Source: Paragorgia papillata
Lineage: Eukaryota; Cnidaria; Anthozoa; Scleralcyonacea; Coralliidae
Assembly: GCA_035771165.1 (NCBI GenBank)
Contig: JAWNZC010000338.1
Coordinates: forward strand, 930,001-994,000
Reading direction: 5' to 3'
Length of the DNA stretch: 64,000 nucleotides
This document shows, piece after piece, positions 34,879-44,702 of this stretch. The notes beneath the pieces are model-generated. The model was given only the letters and a program-made list of their open reading frames with translations. It ran no database searches and was not told where the DNA came from. The position numbers and the translations under genes are program-made. Numbering within the stretch: the first letter of the stretch is position 1; every line of letters begins with the position of its first letter.

Positions 34879-35534
34879 TTTTCCTTTGTGTTAATGTATT
34901 AGGAATTATAAATTATGATAAGTAGTCCACGAGTGCTTGAGATCTCGTCAAACTCTAGAGCATGTTTTGATGTTTACTGACACGAAAAGTTTAGTTAATA
35001 TTTTTTAACTATAGTTGAACTGAAACATCCCAATGGCGGTTCTTCAAAGAAAGATTTGTATCGATCTCCCGCAGAATTCAATCTCGTATTTTAATATAGC
35101 ATGCAACCTACAACACAACAGTGTAGGAACGCAATAGGTTTTTATGCCGTGTTTACACAGCAAGCCTTCAGCAAATCCAAAGTGTGTTTACACTACCAAA
35201 ATCCAGGCCTTGTAGTGTAAACACGGCTTATATTATGAAATATAGTGAATCACGCCCAGAAATGTTCTCGTTGAGAGGATTGTCTAACTGACGAGATTTA
35301 TAGTGAGGTAGACAATGGTGTCAGGGTGAATGGTGATGTTGATTGAACGTTCAATTTACCCAACAAAATATCTACCTACTTTACAATCCTCATATAAGCG
35401 GTCGACATGTAGCAAGTCTAATCAAACAGGTGTGTTTTAAAAGTTACGAAACTCTAGAGTTTGACGAGATCTCAAGCACTCGTGGACAATTTATCTTAAT
35501 TTAAAATTCCTAATACACTTCACATAAAGGAAAA
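34879..35534. mobile_element. E element, complete second copy
   Basis: Both inverted repeats are present and the length equals that of 6355-7009. It directly joins T6 to S7, without an R block, giving the short gene spacing of 2990 bases. Confidence 0.75.
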
Positions 35535-36398
35535 TAAGAATTTTTTAGTCGCTGCATGGAGAGGCCATTTCAAGAAATCGTAATTCTGCACGTTTGACCA
35601 CCGTAACAAAGGCGCCCCGAGAGATGTATAGCTTGCGACCGCTTTGATAACTTGATCAAACACTTGAACTGGTTGTTGAAATAGTACTGCTTTATGAAAT
35701 CAAACATGCTTTATAAAATCCAAGATGTTTTATACAAAACAAGTATGCTTTACGAAAGCAAACACGCTTTATAAAATCGAAAATGTTTTATAAAGTCGAA
35801 CTGTGCTATAGTGCATGTGTTATAGGAGGAAGGTACCTTCGAGTTTGGATTCGAGTTTGGATTCGAGTTCGAGTTGTATATTTCGTTTTATTTCTGGCAT
35901 ATGATATTAGAGTTTACCCCTTATAACTCATATGACAAGTCCCAAAGAAAAACACCCCAACCCATATCCTAACCCTAGTTATTAAACACATTTTACTGGC
36001 AACACGAGACGAAAACTTAGGCCCCGTTCACACAGGCGGTGGGCGTGAAGTGAAGATCTCGCAATATGCGGACGACTATACGTGCATCGTGACCAATAAT
36101 TACGGTATTTTCAAAGTTTTAGAAGTTTTTGAACTGTTTGGCCGTGCATCGGGCGCTAAGTTAAACAAGACGAAATCTAAAGGTCTTTGGCTAAGGTTTT
36201 CAGAACGTGCATGTCAGTTAATGTAATATAACTTCCCACCAATTTTTGGAATAAGGTTAATTAATTAAACACGACCTTTCGAATGCTTCTCCACTGTATA
36301 ACTTTTATTCTAAAGTTCGCATCAGATTGTTGATTAGAAAGGCCGGTTCTTAAGCTAAAGTGCCTCTACGTTTATTTTTAAAAAGACTTGTAACTAGA
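35535..36398. repeat. S spacer block, copy S7
   Basis: Appears identical to S6 at an offset of 2990 bases. Confidence 0.65.
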
Positions 36399-36834
36399 TA
36401 CCTATACTACACCAAGAAAAACAATGTTGTAGCCTTGTTGTGTTTACTAGTTAGGTACGACCTAACCAAACCACAACCTAAGTACAACATTACGCGTACG
36501 CTCACCTTGTGTGTTAGCTGGGATATATGGCCTTGCGCAAAAACAAAACACAAGACAAAAGCGAATTTAAATCCTCTTTATTACCAATGTGACACTCCAT
36601 GTTATTGTAAAAGCAGAAATATTTTTGAGTGGTAATATACTACCCTAGGTGCATGAATGTGAGTGTACATTTAGAATCTTTACCATGACAAAGGCATTAT
36701 TATTCAGGACTAAATGGTAAAACTTTAAATTGTTGCACAATAATTTCTAACACACACTATAGCTAGTAAAATGCTGATAATTTTGTCCTAGAAACTGTAA
36801 CAACATAGCTATATTCTAATTTAAAGTTCAACGC

Positions 36835-36840
36835 TTTATT
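36835..36840 (-). promoter_or_regulatory. AATAAA polyadenylation signal of T7
   Basis: TTTATT on the plus strand, same offset from the stop as in T6. Confidence 0.7.
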
Positions 36841-36897
36841 AAAAGTACTTTAGAAAGTGTTCCAGAATATGAGCAGTAAAATGCGAAGATATCAGCA

Positions 36898-37752
36898 TCA
36901 CTCATAGCTAGTCATGAGGTGATTTGAATGAGCTATTAGCGGGCCATATGTCCCCTGAAGTTGGCTCACTACAACCTTCTTCTTTGCAGGCACTTCCATG
37001 TCAGCCTCAACTTCTGTAGTTGTACTCCAGGTAGTAGATGATGACTTGGACCATTGTGTTGAAAACTTTACACTTTGTTTTGAGCCAATGGAAAGAGGAC
37101 CTTTTCCAAAGTTGATATTCATCTCTTCAGAGATTTCTTGAGTCAGTGTGGTGGAGCTGCCTTCGGTGACAGAGGTTCCAACAGTATGTTTGTACCTGAA
37201 TGTTGTAGGCAGATCCAGGTCATTCTTCATGCTGGCTACGATTTCATAGCCATCTTTTATTCCCTGTCCAGGGCCAATAGCAAGGCGCCACTGGGCCCAT
37301 ATTTCAGATGGTTTGCCATTAGTGATATGGCAGACCCCACTGTTGTGAGCATCAAGATACGATTTTTCGTAGCGAATAGATTCCAAGGCAACTATGTCAT
37401 CACCGCTCACATTGACCATTCGCCACTTAGCCCAATCTCCACCAGTAGGCGGGTTAGGAGAATGTGTGAGGTGGATCTTACCAGAGTGGTGAGCATCCAT
37501 GTAGTGATTACGATAACGAACACTTTCTAGAATGATGGTATCGCCAGATCCTTCGTGCACTAGAAATCTGGTCCACAGAGCATTTGGCACATCTGTGTAG
37601 TTGCACTGAGTGACATGAACCTTGTAGGAATCGTGGCAATCTGCGTAGGATCCATCGTATCTCTTTGACTGCAAAGTAATAATTCGTCCAATAATTTCAT
37701 CTCGTTTTACGCTCATGATAAAATGTCGACAGATCGAACTCAACAGCTTCAA
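36898..37752 (-). CDS. T7: beta-trefoil plus aerolysin-like protein, second subtype
   Basis: 284 residues, four substitutions away from T6 (KVHV for KVRV, TFRY for TFKY, VTEG for VTKG, EADM for EADI). It is the rightmost and presumably first-transcribed-side copy of the array, followed upstream by E-left and a truncated R block. Domain layout as in T3; intact promoter and AATAAA. Confidence 0.75.
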   Translation of the reverse strand: MKLLSSICRHFIMSVKRDEIIGRIITLQSKRYDGSYADCHDSYKVHVTQCNYTDVPNALWTRFLVHEGSGDTIILESVRYRNHYMDAHHSGKIHLTHSPNPPTGGDWAKWRMVNVSGDDIVALESIRYEKSYLDAHNSGVCHITNGKPSEIWAQWRLAIGPGQGIKDGYEIVASMKNDLDLPTTFRYKHTVGTSVTEGSSTTLTQEISEEMNINFGKGPLSIGSKQSVKFSTQWSKSSSTTWSTTTEVEADMEVPAKKKVVVSQLQGTYGPLIAHSNHLMTSYE

Positions 37753-37785
37753 GAGTATAATGCACCACTAGCCTTTCAGCTTTTT

Positions 37786-37821
37786 GGACTGAATGGCGTG
37801 AGAAAGAGATCAGTTTTTATA
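37786..37821 (-). promoter_or_regulatory. Core promoter of T7
   Basis: TATAAAA at 37815-37821 with the initiator 31 bases downstream. Confidence 0.65.
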
Positions 37822-37868
37822 ACCCCTTTTTCTATGCACTGACATGCGCATCTTGATAATTTTAATGC

Positions 37869-38362
37869 TTTTCCTTTGTGTGAAATGTATTAGGAATTTT
37901 AAATTATGATAAGTAGTCCACGAGTGCTTGAGATCTCGTCAAACTCTAGAGCATGTTGTGATGTTTACTGACACGAACAGTTTAGTTAATATTTTTAACT
38001 ATAGTTGAACTGAAACATCCCAATGGCGGTTCTTCAAAGAAAGATTTGTATCGATCTCCCGCAGAATTCAACCTCGTATTTTAATATAGCATGCAACCTA
38101 CAACACAACAGCGTAGGAACGCAATAGGTTTTTATGCCGTGTTTACACAGCAAGCTTTCAGCAAATCCAAAGTGTGTTTACACTACCAAAATCCAGGCCT
38201 TGTAGTGTAAACACGCCTTATATTATAAATATAGTGAAACACGCCCAGAAATGTTCTCGTTGAGAGCATTGTCTAACTGACGAGATTTATAGTGAGGTAG
38301 ACAATGGCGTCAGGGTGAATGGTGATGTTGATTGAACGTTCAATTTACCCAACAAAATATCT
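37869..38362. mobile_element. E element, left part only (upstream of T7)
   Basis: Left inverted repeat and interior as in the other copies, joined to R7 at CAACAAAATATCT. Confidence 0.7.
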
Positions 38363-39539
38363 CCTCATATGTCTCTTCTATAGAGTATGGGTTCTAGAGT
38401 GGGGTGGTCGTCCAATCAGCGTCGAACGGATATGACGTCTGACGATGTTCCCATCACGCGTTTGCTAGCATCTGGACTTCGCCCTCATTCGATGACACCA
38501 TCTCAAAGTGTTCTCACACCCCCCCCCCCTCCCAAACCCGTACTTTGTTCGTTATTTGTGTCTCAGGCCCCGTTTACACTGGAGCAAAAGTATCCGGATT
38601 CACATTGTTTTTCATCCTCATGGGAATAAAAAGCAATGTGAATCCGGATATTTATGCTCTAGTGTAAACGGGGTCTCAGTCTGTTTCTGTTGTCGCCTAG
38701 ATCGTATGTCGCAGTAATGCCTTATAATTTTGCCGCACGTACCCTGGATAACTGCCAGGTGAAACCACGGTGAAACGTCTCTTCAGTTTATGTATGTCCA
38801 GCCGCTGCACCTGATGTTCTCAGGTTCCATTTCAGCCAGCGCACTTGCTCTCATCTGCCGCACCCGTTGTGTTTCATGTTATTACAGCCGCCGCACCTGA
38901 TGTGTCTCAGGGTCGATCTCCGCCGCCACATTTGCTTCAAGTTGTCGCACCAGTTGTGTTTCTGGTTACATTACAGCCGCTGCATGCTGTTCCCGCTGTA
39001 TTTCAGGTGTTATCATCTGTTCACTGCAGTACCCCTTGTTTTACGTGTTCGCGTGTGTACAATATTATCGGCTTATTCCTTTAACCGCTCCCTGGATAAC
39101 TGCCATGTGATATATATATATATATATCTTTTTTTTAACCTTGTATGTTTTATGCAATGCTGCCGCTACTTAGGTGTTTGTTCATTGTATGCTAATTTAT
39201 TGTGGCTTGGAGTTTCACGGCGTTTAATAGTAATTTTTTTTTACTGTTGCTTATAAGCATAATTACCGCACCCTGGATAACAGCCAGGTGATTTTATCTA
39301 ATTTCTTTCTGGGTGTTCCTTAGCTTTTCGTGTTCTAATTGTTGCTTCCACATGTTTATTGATTTATCTGACACGTGTGTGCAACGAGCACGGAGAAGGT
39401 GCTTTTCTTTTCTTTATTCTTAGACCGTCAATGACGGACAATCTAAGCTTTGATGTTTAGCTGCTTATCAGATTTGACTTCATTCAGATTGGTCCATCCG
39501 GTTAGTATATATTTTGGGTTAGGCTGAAGCTAGAGTCTG
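38363..39539. repeat. R block, copy R7, cut at its right side
   Basis: Closest to R6. It has a poly-C run at 38518-38528 and a short TATATA run at 39111-39126. It ends at GAAGCTAGAGTCTGC, where it is joined to a fragment of E, so the array proper stops here. Confidence 0.7.
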
Positions 39540-39704
39540 CCGTGTTTACGCAGCAAGCCTTCAGCAAGGCCAAAGTGTGTTTACACTACCAAAATCCAGG
39601 CCTTGTAGTGTAAACACGCACAATAAATTAGCACACAATGAAACAAACACCTAAGCAGCGGCAGCATTGCATAAAACATACAAGGAAAAAAAGGAAATAT
39701 ATTT
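39540..39704. repeat. Scrambled E and R fragments
   Basis: 39540-39620 is the GTGTTTACAC palindromic core of E. 39621-39700 is an inverted piece of R (reverse complement of TTTTATGCAATGCTGCCGCT). This is a rearranged array border. Confidence 0.65.
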
Positions 39705-39808
39705 AACAATTAGACAACGAGCACGAGTTTTCTATGAGCGAATAGTCAACGAGGCGAAGCCAAGTTGACTATCGCTCATAGAAAACGAGGGCGAGTTGTC
39801 TAATTGTT
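39705..39808. repeat. Foldback hairpin with GAGGCGAAGCC loop
   Basis: The arms begin AACAATTAGACAAC and end GTTGTCTAATTGTT, with inner arms TTTTCTATGAGCG and CGCTCATAGAAAA. The apex is GAGGCGAAGCC. It may be one end of a larger element reaching to about 40500. Confidence 0.7.
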
Positions 39809-40500
39809 TTAGTATAAATTTACCAACAAAAGTTAAATAAATTCTCGACCATAACATATTCTTTGAGGCTCGTTTAATACATTTTTTAACAGCCAACAAC
39901 AAACGTTCTGCAGTCATTTCGGACATCTCCTTGGCCCGTACAGTAATTGATGGAAAAGAAACGTTTTCTTGCATAATTTAGCATGGATTTTCATGTACAA
40001 TATTGAAACAATATATATCCACTCATTTGTTTTGTAAAAGTGACAAAAAGTTGAAAGAAACATTCAATTTAGCATATAGTCTACATCACGAAATCTTGTC
40101 AACAGCTAGCGTAATTTTGAAATGTGTTTTGTTTGCAGTTATTTCGTTTTAAACGAACACAGATAAACAATTTAACGATCTTAACATTAATAATTTCCAT
40201 TCTAATTATTTTGTAGCCGTTTTTGTTTTCTGTAGAACGTATTGCTTCGCCTAAATGTTCAATTTCATCTTTCCCTTGCCCACTCCGTTATAATTTCGGC
40301 GCCATTGTTGCTTAACAGAACAACCGCTGGCTCTAATGATCACTGTTCGTGCTATAGTACGCATTTTGTCATTGGTCAATTTTTTTAAAAGAATGACTTT
40401 CATTGGTTTATCCCAGAGGTTTATATCACCAATTATAAACTCCTGCAATAGCCAATGAAATTCGAGGATTTGCATTATAAACTTGTAAATTATACTAAAT
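39809..40500. other. Unassigned sequence inserted at array border
   Basis: About 700 bases with no relation to E, S, R or T. Two minus-strand frames (39732-39974, 80 residues; 40251-40475, 74 residues) have no recognisable motif and are probably chance. It may be the interior of a non-autonomous transposon beginning with the hairpin at 39705. Confidence 0.4.
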
Positions 40501-40979
40501 ATATATATATATATATATATATATCACCTGGCAGTTATCCAGGAAGCGGTTAAAGGAATAAGCCGATAATTATTGTACAGACGCGAATACGTAAAACACT
40601 TGGTGTTTCACGGTGTTTAATAGTAATTTCTTTATTTTACTGTTTCTTATAAGCATAACCGCTCCCTGGATAACAGCCAGGTGATTTTATCTAATTTCTT
40701 TCTTGGTGTTCCTTAGCTTTTCGTATTCTAATTGTTGCCTCCACATGTTTATTGATTTGTTTGACACGTGCGTGCAACGAGCGCGCGGAGAAGGTGCTTT
40801 TCTTTTCTTTATACTTAGACTGTCAATGACGGACAATCTAAGCTTAGGTGTTTAGCCGCTTATCAGATTTGACTTCATTCAGATTGGTCCATCCGGTTAG
40901 TATATATTTTGGGTTAGGCTGAAGCTAGAGTCTGCTTGTGGTAAGTACTTATAATTATGTATTTTTCTCCATTGTGTCA
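40501..40979. repeat. R fragments in opposite orientations
   Basis: 40501-40524 is (TA)n. 40527-40598 is an inverted R piece (CACCTGGCAGTTATCCAGG onward). 40600-40979 is a plus-orientation R 3' part ending exactly in TCTCCATTGTGTCA, where (TA)n and the hammerhead element follow. Confidence 0.7.
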
Positions 40980-41021
40980 TATATATATATATATATATAT
41001 ATATGCTATAAGTGCACCTTA

Positions 41022-41068
<47 letters not shown>

Positions 41069-41100
41069 ACCTTACCTATATATATATATATATATATATA

Positions 41101-41158
41101 GTTCAATCTACAGACACGGTGTTTCGCTGTACAACAGCTCATCAGTGTAGCTTGGAAC
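41101..41158 (-). ncRNA. Hammerhead ribozyme (type I), minus strand, copy 1
   Basis: Read on the minus strand, the segment has the conserved cores CTGATGA and GAAA. Stem II is GCTG/CAGC with loop TTGTA. The very short stem III ACA/TGT with loop CCG leads to the cleavage base C after GT. Stem I is closed by CTACA/TGTAG and GTTC/GAAC around an internal loop. All core bases and pairings are in place, so self-cleavage is expected. Confidence 0.85.
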
Positions 41159-41186
41159 AATCTGAATGAATTTCATCAATTACTTA

Positions 41187-41191
41187 TACAC

Positions 41192-41262
<71 letters not shown>
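41187..41262. repeat. (TA)n microsatellite between the ribozyme arms, copy 1
   Basis: ACACATG followed by pure TA dinucleotides. Confidence 0.9.
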
Positions 41263-41266
<4 letters not shown>

Positions 41267-41290
41267 TAATTGATGAAATTCATTCAGATT

Positions 41291-41345
41291 GTTCCAAGCT
41301 ACACTGATGAGCTGTTGTACAGCGAAACACCGTGTCTTTAGATTG

Positions 41346-41348
<3 letters not shown>
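41291..41348 (+). ncRNA. Hammerhead ribozyme (type I), plus strand, copy 1
   Basis: Same fold as the minus-strand ribozyme at 41101-41158. One base after the cleavage site differs (TTTAG instead of TGTAG), leaving one mismatch in stem I next to the core. The catalytic core is complete, so activity is plausible but perhaps lower. Confidence 0.8.
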
Positions 41349-41388
<40 letters not shown>

Positions 41389-41404
41389 TAAGGTGCACTT
41401 ATAG

Positions 41405-41721
41405 AACACCTAGTCAGCATTTTTTTCAAAATTGAGCCAGCGCTCTGACCATGTGTATTTGAGTAAAGCGGTAATTCCTGTGAGTCCTGTGCGCGGCATG
41501 TTGACCGGAAACCATGCGTTAGTTGAACATGATCCTTCCTGCCCCGAAGCGAGTGTGTCAGGGTAACATCATTATTATAACCGGTTTGTCATGTGAGGTT
41601 GTCGTCAGGCATTGGTTCATATGAACAAAGAGTTAATAAAAAATAATTCTGAAATGATTACGGTAGTCTTTTTTTGTAAGTGTGATCGTGAACAGTTGGT
41701 TAAAGAAACGGGAAGAGAATT
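41405..41721 (+). other. Upstream region of the duplicated small gene, copy A
   Basis: Single-copy-looking DNA, repeated base for base at 43117-43430. No promoter motif stands out. Confidence 0.5.
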
Positions 41722-41859
41722 ATGGCACACCTGTTTGAGCGAATGTATGTCGACGAGATCGATTTTGTAAAGAGCTTAATTCCAGACAGGCTGATTAACA
41801 TCGTCTTTACGGAGTTTGTCCACAGACAGATTCAACAATTAGAGAAACTAGAGTCATGA
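41722..41859 (+). pseudogene. Truncated copy of the 43431 gene
   Basis: The first 44 codons are the same as those of the gene at 43431. The sequence then switches at GAGTCATG to a copy of 46692 onward, where TGA stops the frame at once. The rest of the gene is absent, so this is a remnant of duplication plus deletion. Confidence 0.75.
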
Positions 41860-41862
41860 TGA

Positions 41863-42731
41863 CAGCAATTTGAAATCGATAGGCCGACACAGCACACTGC
41901 TGGCTGTTCGTGCATGGTACATATTAATAAGAATCTCATTGAAATATACACGTCAAATATAAACGAACGGTGCAACATATTAAAGAGAACTACCTTCACT
42001 AAAAGAAGCCGTAAATACGAAGAAATTCCGACGCGGCTCTAGTATTGCCAAGCTCTGAAGCGAAATCGTAAATTTTAATGCCTTTTGCCCCGCCGAATAA
42101 ACGCGGCGATGAGCTACACTCAGCAGGGACCTTCTTCGAACGGAATATACCACAATCAGAATTGTTCCAAAGTCAAACGAGTCAATACGAGACAGCCAAA
42201 CCGCCAGAATCGAAAACGAAAGGAAAATTATATTGCAAACAACTGCCGATGATCTCGTGTCCAACTCCCAAACCGCAAACTTAAACGCATGCGCTTTAGA
42301 AAGAACACCAAAGAATCTTGGTGTTCCGGTTTGGATTCCCCCAGAGCCTTTTCAGCGCGCCAGCACGGGAGAGGCTCTGGGGACGAGAATGTACGCGTGC
42401 AGGCTCTCCTTCTCCTCCTCTCCCCAATCCCCCAAAGGAGAGCCGGCTCGCAGGCTAGTGAAATAGCTGTAGAAAACCTCAAAATTTTCACATAAAAACC
42501 CCGAAACTCGGATGGCAACCGGCCTAGTCGTCTTTGTCGAAGTCTAAGCTACATTTCTGTAGCGGTTGCCTGCTTGTAACACGAAATGCCATCAAAGGTG
42601 TTTTCCAGGCACTTTTATTGAGGTTGGCCGGCCGGCGGCCGTCTATTGAGAGTTTCAGTTCCTAGGTCGTTTAATATTTCTGATCCTAGTGACGCGAATT
42701 CCGAAGGAATAGATATAAACGACACCAACGT
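41863..42731 (+). repeat. Segment B', copy of 46692-47563
   Basis: About 870 bases match 46692-47563 with only a few differences (for example AACGCGGCG against AACGTGGCG). It starts at GACAGCAATTTGAAATC and ends at ACACCAACGTC. It includes the first coding part of the gene described at 47480, here cut off and joined to (TA)n. Confidence 0.85.
42394..42463. repeat. GC-rich dispersed repeat (GCGTGCAGGCTCTCC...GAGAGCCGGCTCGCAGG), copy 1
   Basis: Imperfectly palindromic segment of about 70 bases. Further copies lie at 47222-47291 and 51893-51957, and in reverse at 45168-45232. The ends look like a transposon terminus. Confidence 0.65.
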
Positions 42732-42759
42732 CTATATATATATATATATGCGCACCTTA

Positions 42760-42793
<34 letters not shown>

Positions 42794-42796
<3 letters not shown>

Positions 42797-42851
42797 CAAT
42801 CTACAGACACGGTGTTTCGCTGTACAACAGCTCATCAGTGTAGCTTGGAAC
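42794..42851 (-). ncRNA. Hammerhead ribozyme (type I), minus strand, copy 2
   Basis: Base-for-base the same 58 nt as 41101-41158, with perfect stem I. Confidence 0.85.
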
Positions 42852-42884
42852 AATCTGAATGAATTTCATCAATTACTTATACAC

Positions 42885-42923
<39 letters not shown>

Positions 42924-42947
42924 TAATTGATGAAATTCATTCAGATT

Positions 42948-43002
42948 GTTCCAAGCTACACTGATGAGCTGTTGTACAGCGAAACACCGTGTCTTTAGAT
43001 TG

Positions 43003-43005
<3 letters not shown>
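42948..43005 (+). ncRNA. Hammerhead ribozyme (type I), plus strand, copy 2
   Basis: Same 58 nt as 41291-41348, including the TTTAG mismatch in stem I, which shows that the mismatch predates the duplication. Confidence 0.8.

Positions 43006-43094
<89 letters not shown>
43006..43094. repeat. (TA)n microsatellite
   Basis: About 44 uninterrupted TA units; only about 18 units at the equivalent place in copy 1. Confidence 0.95.
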
Positions 43095-43097
<3 letters not shown>

Positions 43098-43430
43098 TAA
43101 GGTGCACTTATAGAACACCTAGTCAGCATTTTTTTCAAAATTGAGCCAGCGCTCTGACCATGTGTATTTGAGTAAAGCGGTAATTCCTGTGAGTCCTGTG
43201 CGCGGCATGTTGACCGGAAACCATGCGTTAGTTGAACATGATCCTTCCTGCCCCGAAGCGAGTGTGTCAGGGTAACATCATTATTATAACCGGTTTGTCA
43301 TGTGAGGTTGTCGTCAGGCATTGGTTCATATGAACAAAGAGTTAATAAAAAATAATTCTGAAATGATTACGGTAGTCTTTTTTTGTAAGTGTGATCGTGA
43401 ACAGTTGGTTAAAGAAACGGGAAGAGAATT

Positions 43431-43652
43431 ATGGCACACCTGTTTGAGCGAATGTATGTCGACGAGATCGATTTTGTAAAGAGCTTAATTCCAGACAGGC
43501 TGATTAACATCGTCTTTACGGAGTTTGTCCACAGACAGATTCAACAATTAGAGAAACTAGAGTCATGTGCAAAGACGGATGTGACAGATGGTAATCAATG
43601 GATGACCATGAGAGAGTCTTGTGAAATATCGGATGAAGAAGATCAATGGTGA
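43431..43652 (+). CDS. Unknown small acidic protein, first ORF of an overlapping pair
   Basis: 73 residues from ATG, starting MAHLFERMYVDEIDFV. A helical segment with alternating hydrophobic residues covers about residues 8-45 and the C-terminus is acidic (EISDEEDQW). No signal peptide, membrane segment or known motif. The stop TGA overlaps the start of the next frame in ATGGTGA, so the two frames share 7 bases. This may be a coupled pair as in compact mobile genomes, or a single gene broken by one frameshift. I do not recognise the family. Confidence 0.4.
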   Translation: MAHLFERMYVDEIDFVKSLIPDRLINIVFTEFVHRQIQQLEKLESCAKTDVTDGNQWMTMRESCEISDEEDQW

Positions 43653-43892
43653 CTTATGCAGACAAAGCGATTTCAATGATCGACCGTGAAAACATATGGA
43701 AAGGGATCGTGGAGGCTTGCAAGATTTTAAAGTACCCCGAGCCTTCCATTAAGTACAGATCTTACTTTGACAGTTTGTTTGATATGACTTGGCTTATGTG
43801 GTACACGTTGTATAGTGAAACCAAAAGAACAATAAACATTAACAATTTAATGGACTATGTTATATGTATTTGTAAACTGAAGTATCATTTAA
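43646..43892 (+). CDS. Unknown protein, second ORF, 3' end replaced by a MITE
   Basis: The frame opens at ATGGTGACTTATGC and reads about 82 protein-like residues (MVTYADKAISMIDRENIWKG at the start, a Trp/Tyr-rich middle) before entering the MITE at 43893. The annotated frame continues into the MITE to 43993, but those last residues are transposon-derived, so the original C-terminus is lost or lies beyond the MITE (44322 onward). No known family. Confidence 0.4.
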
Positions 43893-44321
43893 AGGAGCAG
43901 TGTCACCATTTGCGCATCTTTTTTGCGTACATAGAAATAACTTCGGAAAATGTTGGAAATAGCTTTAAATCGGACAAGAAACCAGAGAAATGAATCAAAT
44001 GATATTTACCTTCTACGGTATTCCAACGAGAGCAGATGGGCTGCGAAGTCGCTATCGCTACATGAACCATATCCAGCTACGATTTTAGCATCTTTCCATC
44101 AGTCAAATATAGTCAGTGATAAGTAAATACGTTTGCCGACTATTCCAGGCTTTCTGTGAACTATTTGATCCCTCGTATTTTCTCTTTCGGCCTGAATTAT
44201 CGCGTCTTCCACCATACGCTCCGCAAGTGCGGCGGCCATCTTGGACAACAAACGTGAAAGTAGTTTTTCAAGTTGGCGCGTGATTATTGCGTGGGCTTTT
44301 CGAGTGACACTGCTCCTTTAA
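43889..44321. mobile_element. MITE with TTAA target site, about 425 bp
   Basis: TTAA stands on both sides (43889-43892, 44318-44321). The element starts AGGAGCAGTGTCAC and ends with the exact complement. A TTAA duplication is typical of piggyBac and Kolobok-type transposons. It interrupts the frame that begins at 43646. Confidence 0.75.
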
Positions 44322-44408
44322 ACGTGTAATTTACTTTTCCAATAAAAAAATTATCTCATTGATTTGCTTTCTTCACTAAACGCTGTTGTTCGGGGGAACA
44401 CCATTATA

Positions 44409-44702
44409 TTAGTCGAAAGAGTAGCCAAATGGGAACTTGTTACAGTAAATCACAAAATGATGGAACCAAAAGAAATAAAAACCATAACAGACAAAAAATG
44501 TTTTAATTCCCTTCTTTCTATTGTAGATTGTACAACTCTACTTCTTCCATCTGCAGAGGAACAATGCAGGTCACTGGGTTTTTGGAAAAACAAACAAGCA
44601 TCTAGAGAATACTCCGATTCTTCCTTCTTCTTTTTTAAAACCGTAACGGGGATTATATTCGGCGGTTTACGTTTCGAACCCGATGTTGAATCGATTGTTT
44701 AA
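44409..44702 (+). CDS. Unknown ORF, possibly the continuation of the gene cut by the MITE
   Basis: Open frame 44364-44702 (112 codons) without an early ATG. From about 44418 the translation looks protein-like (VERVAKWELVTVNHK, later LPSAEEQCRSLGFWKNKQ and TVTGIIFGGLRFEP). It may be a 3' exon or the former distal part of the gene begun at 43431. No recognised motif. Confidence 0.3.
   Translation, partial: LVERVAKWELVTVNHKMMEPKEIKTITDKKCFNSLLSIVDCTTLLLPSAEEQCRSLGFWKNKQASREYSDSSFFFFKTVTGIIFGGLRFEPDVESIV

Larger units (their letters stand above)
41006..41404. mobile_element. (TA)n-rich foldback element with two hammerhead ribozymes, copy 1
   Basis: Nested inverted repeats: outer arms CTATAAGTGCACCTTACCT (41006-41024) and complement (41386-41404); inner 86-base arms 41101-41186 and 41263-41348 with a single mismatch; long TA tracts between them. 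Each inner arm encodes a hammerhead ribozyme on its own strand. Penelope-like elements and animal retrozymes carry type I hammerheads, and inverted partial copies are usual for Penelope-like elements, so an origin from such an element is likely but unproven. No coding sequence. Confidence 0.65.
42750..43116. mobile_element. (TA)n-rich foldback element with two hammerhead ribozymes, copy 2
   Basis: Second copy of the element at 41006-41404, with a shorter left (TA)n, a 40-base central spacer and a much longer right (TA)n tract (43006-43094). It is part of the A' duplicate. Confidence 0.65.
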
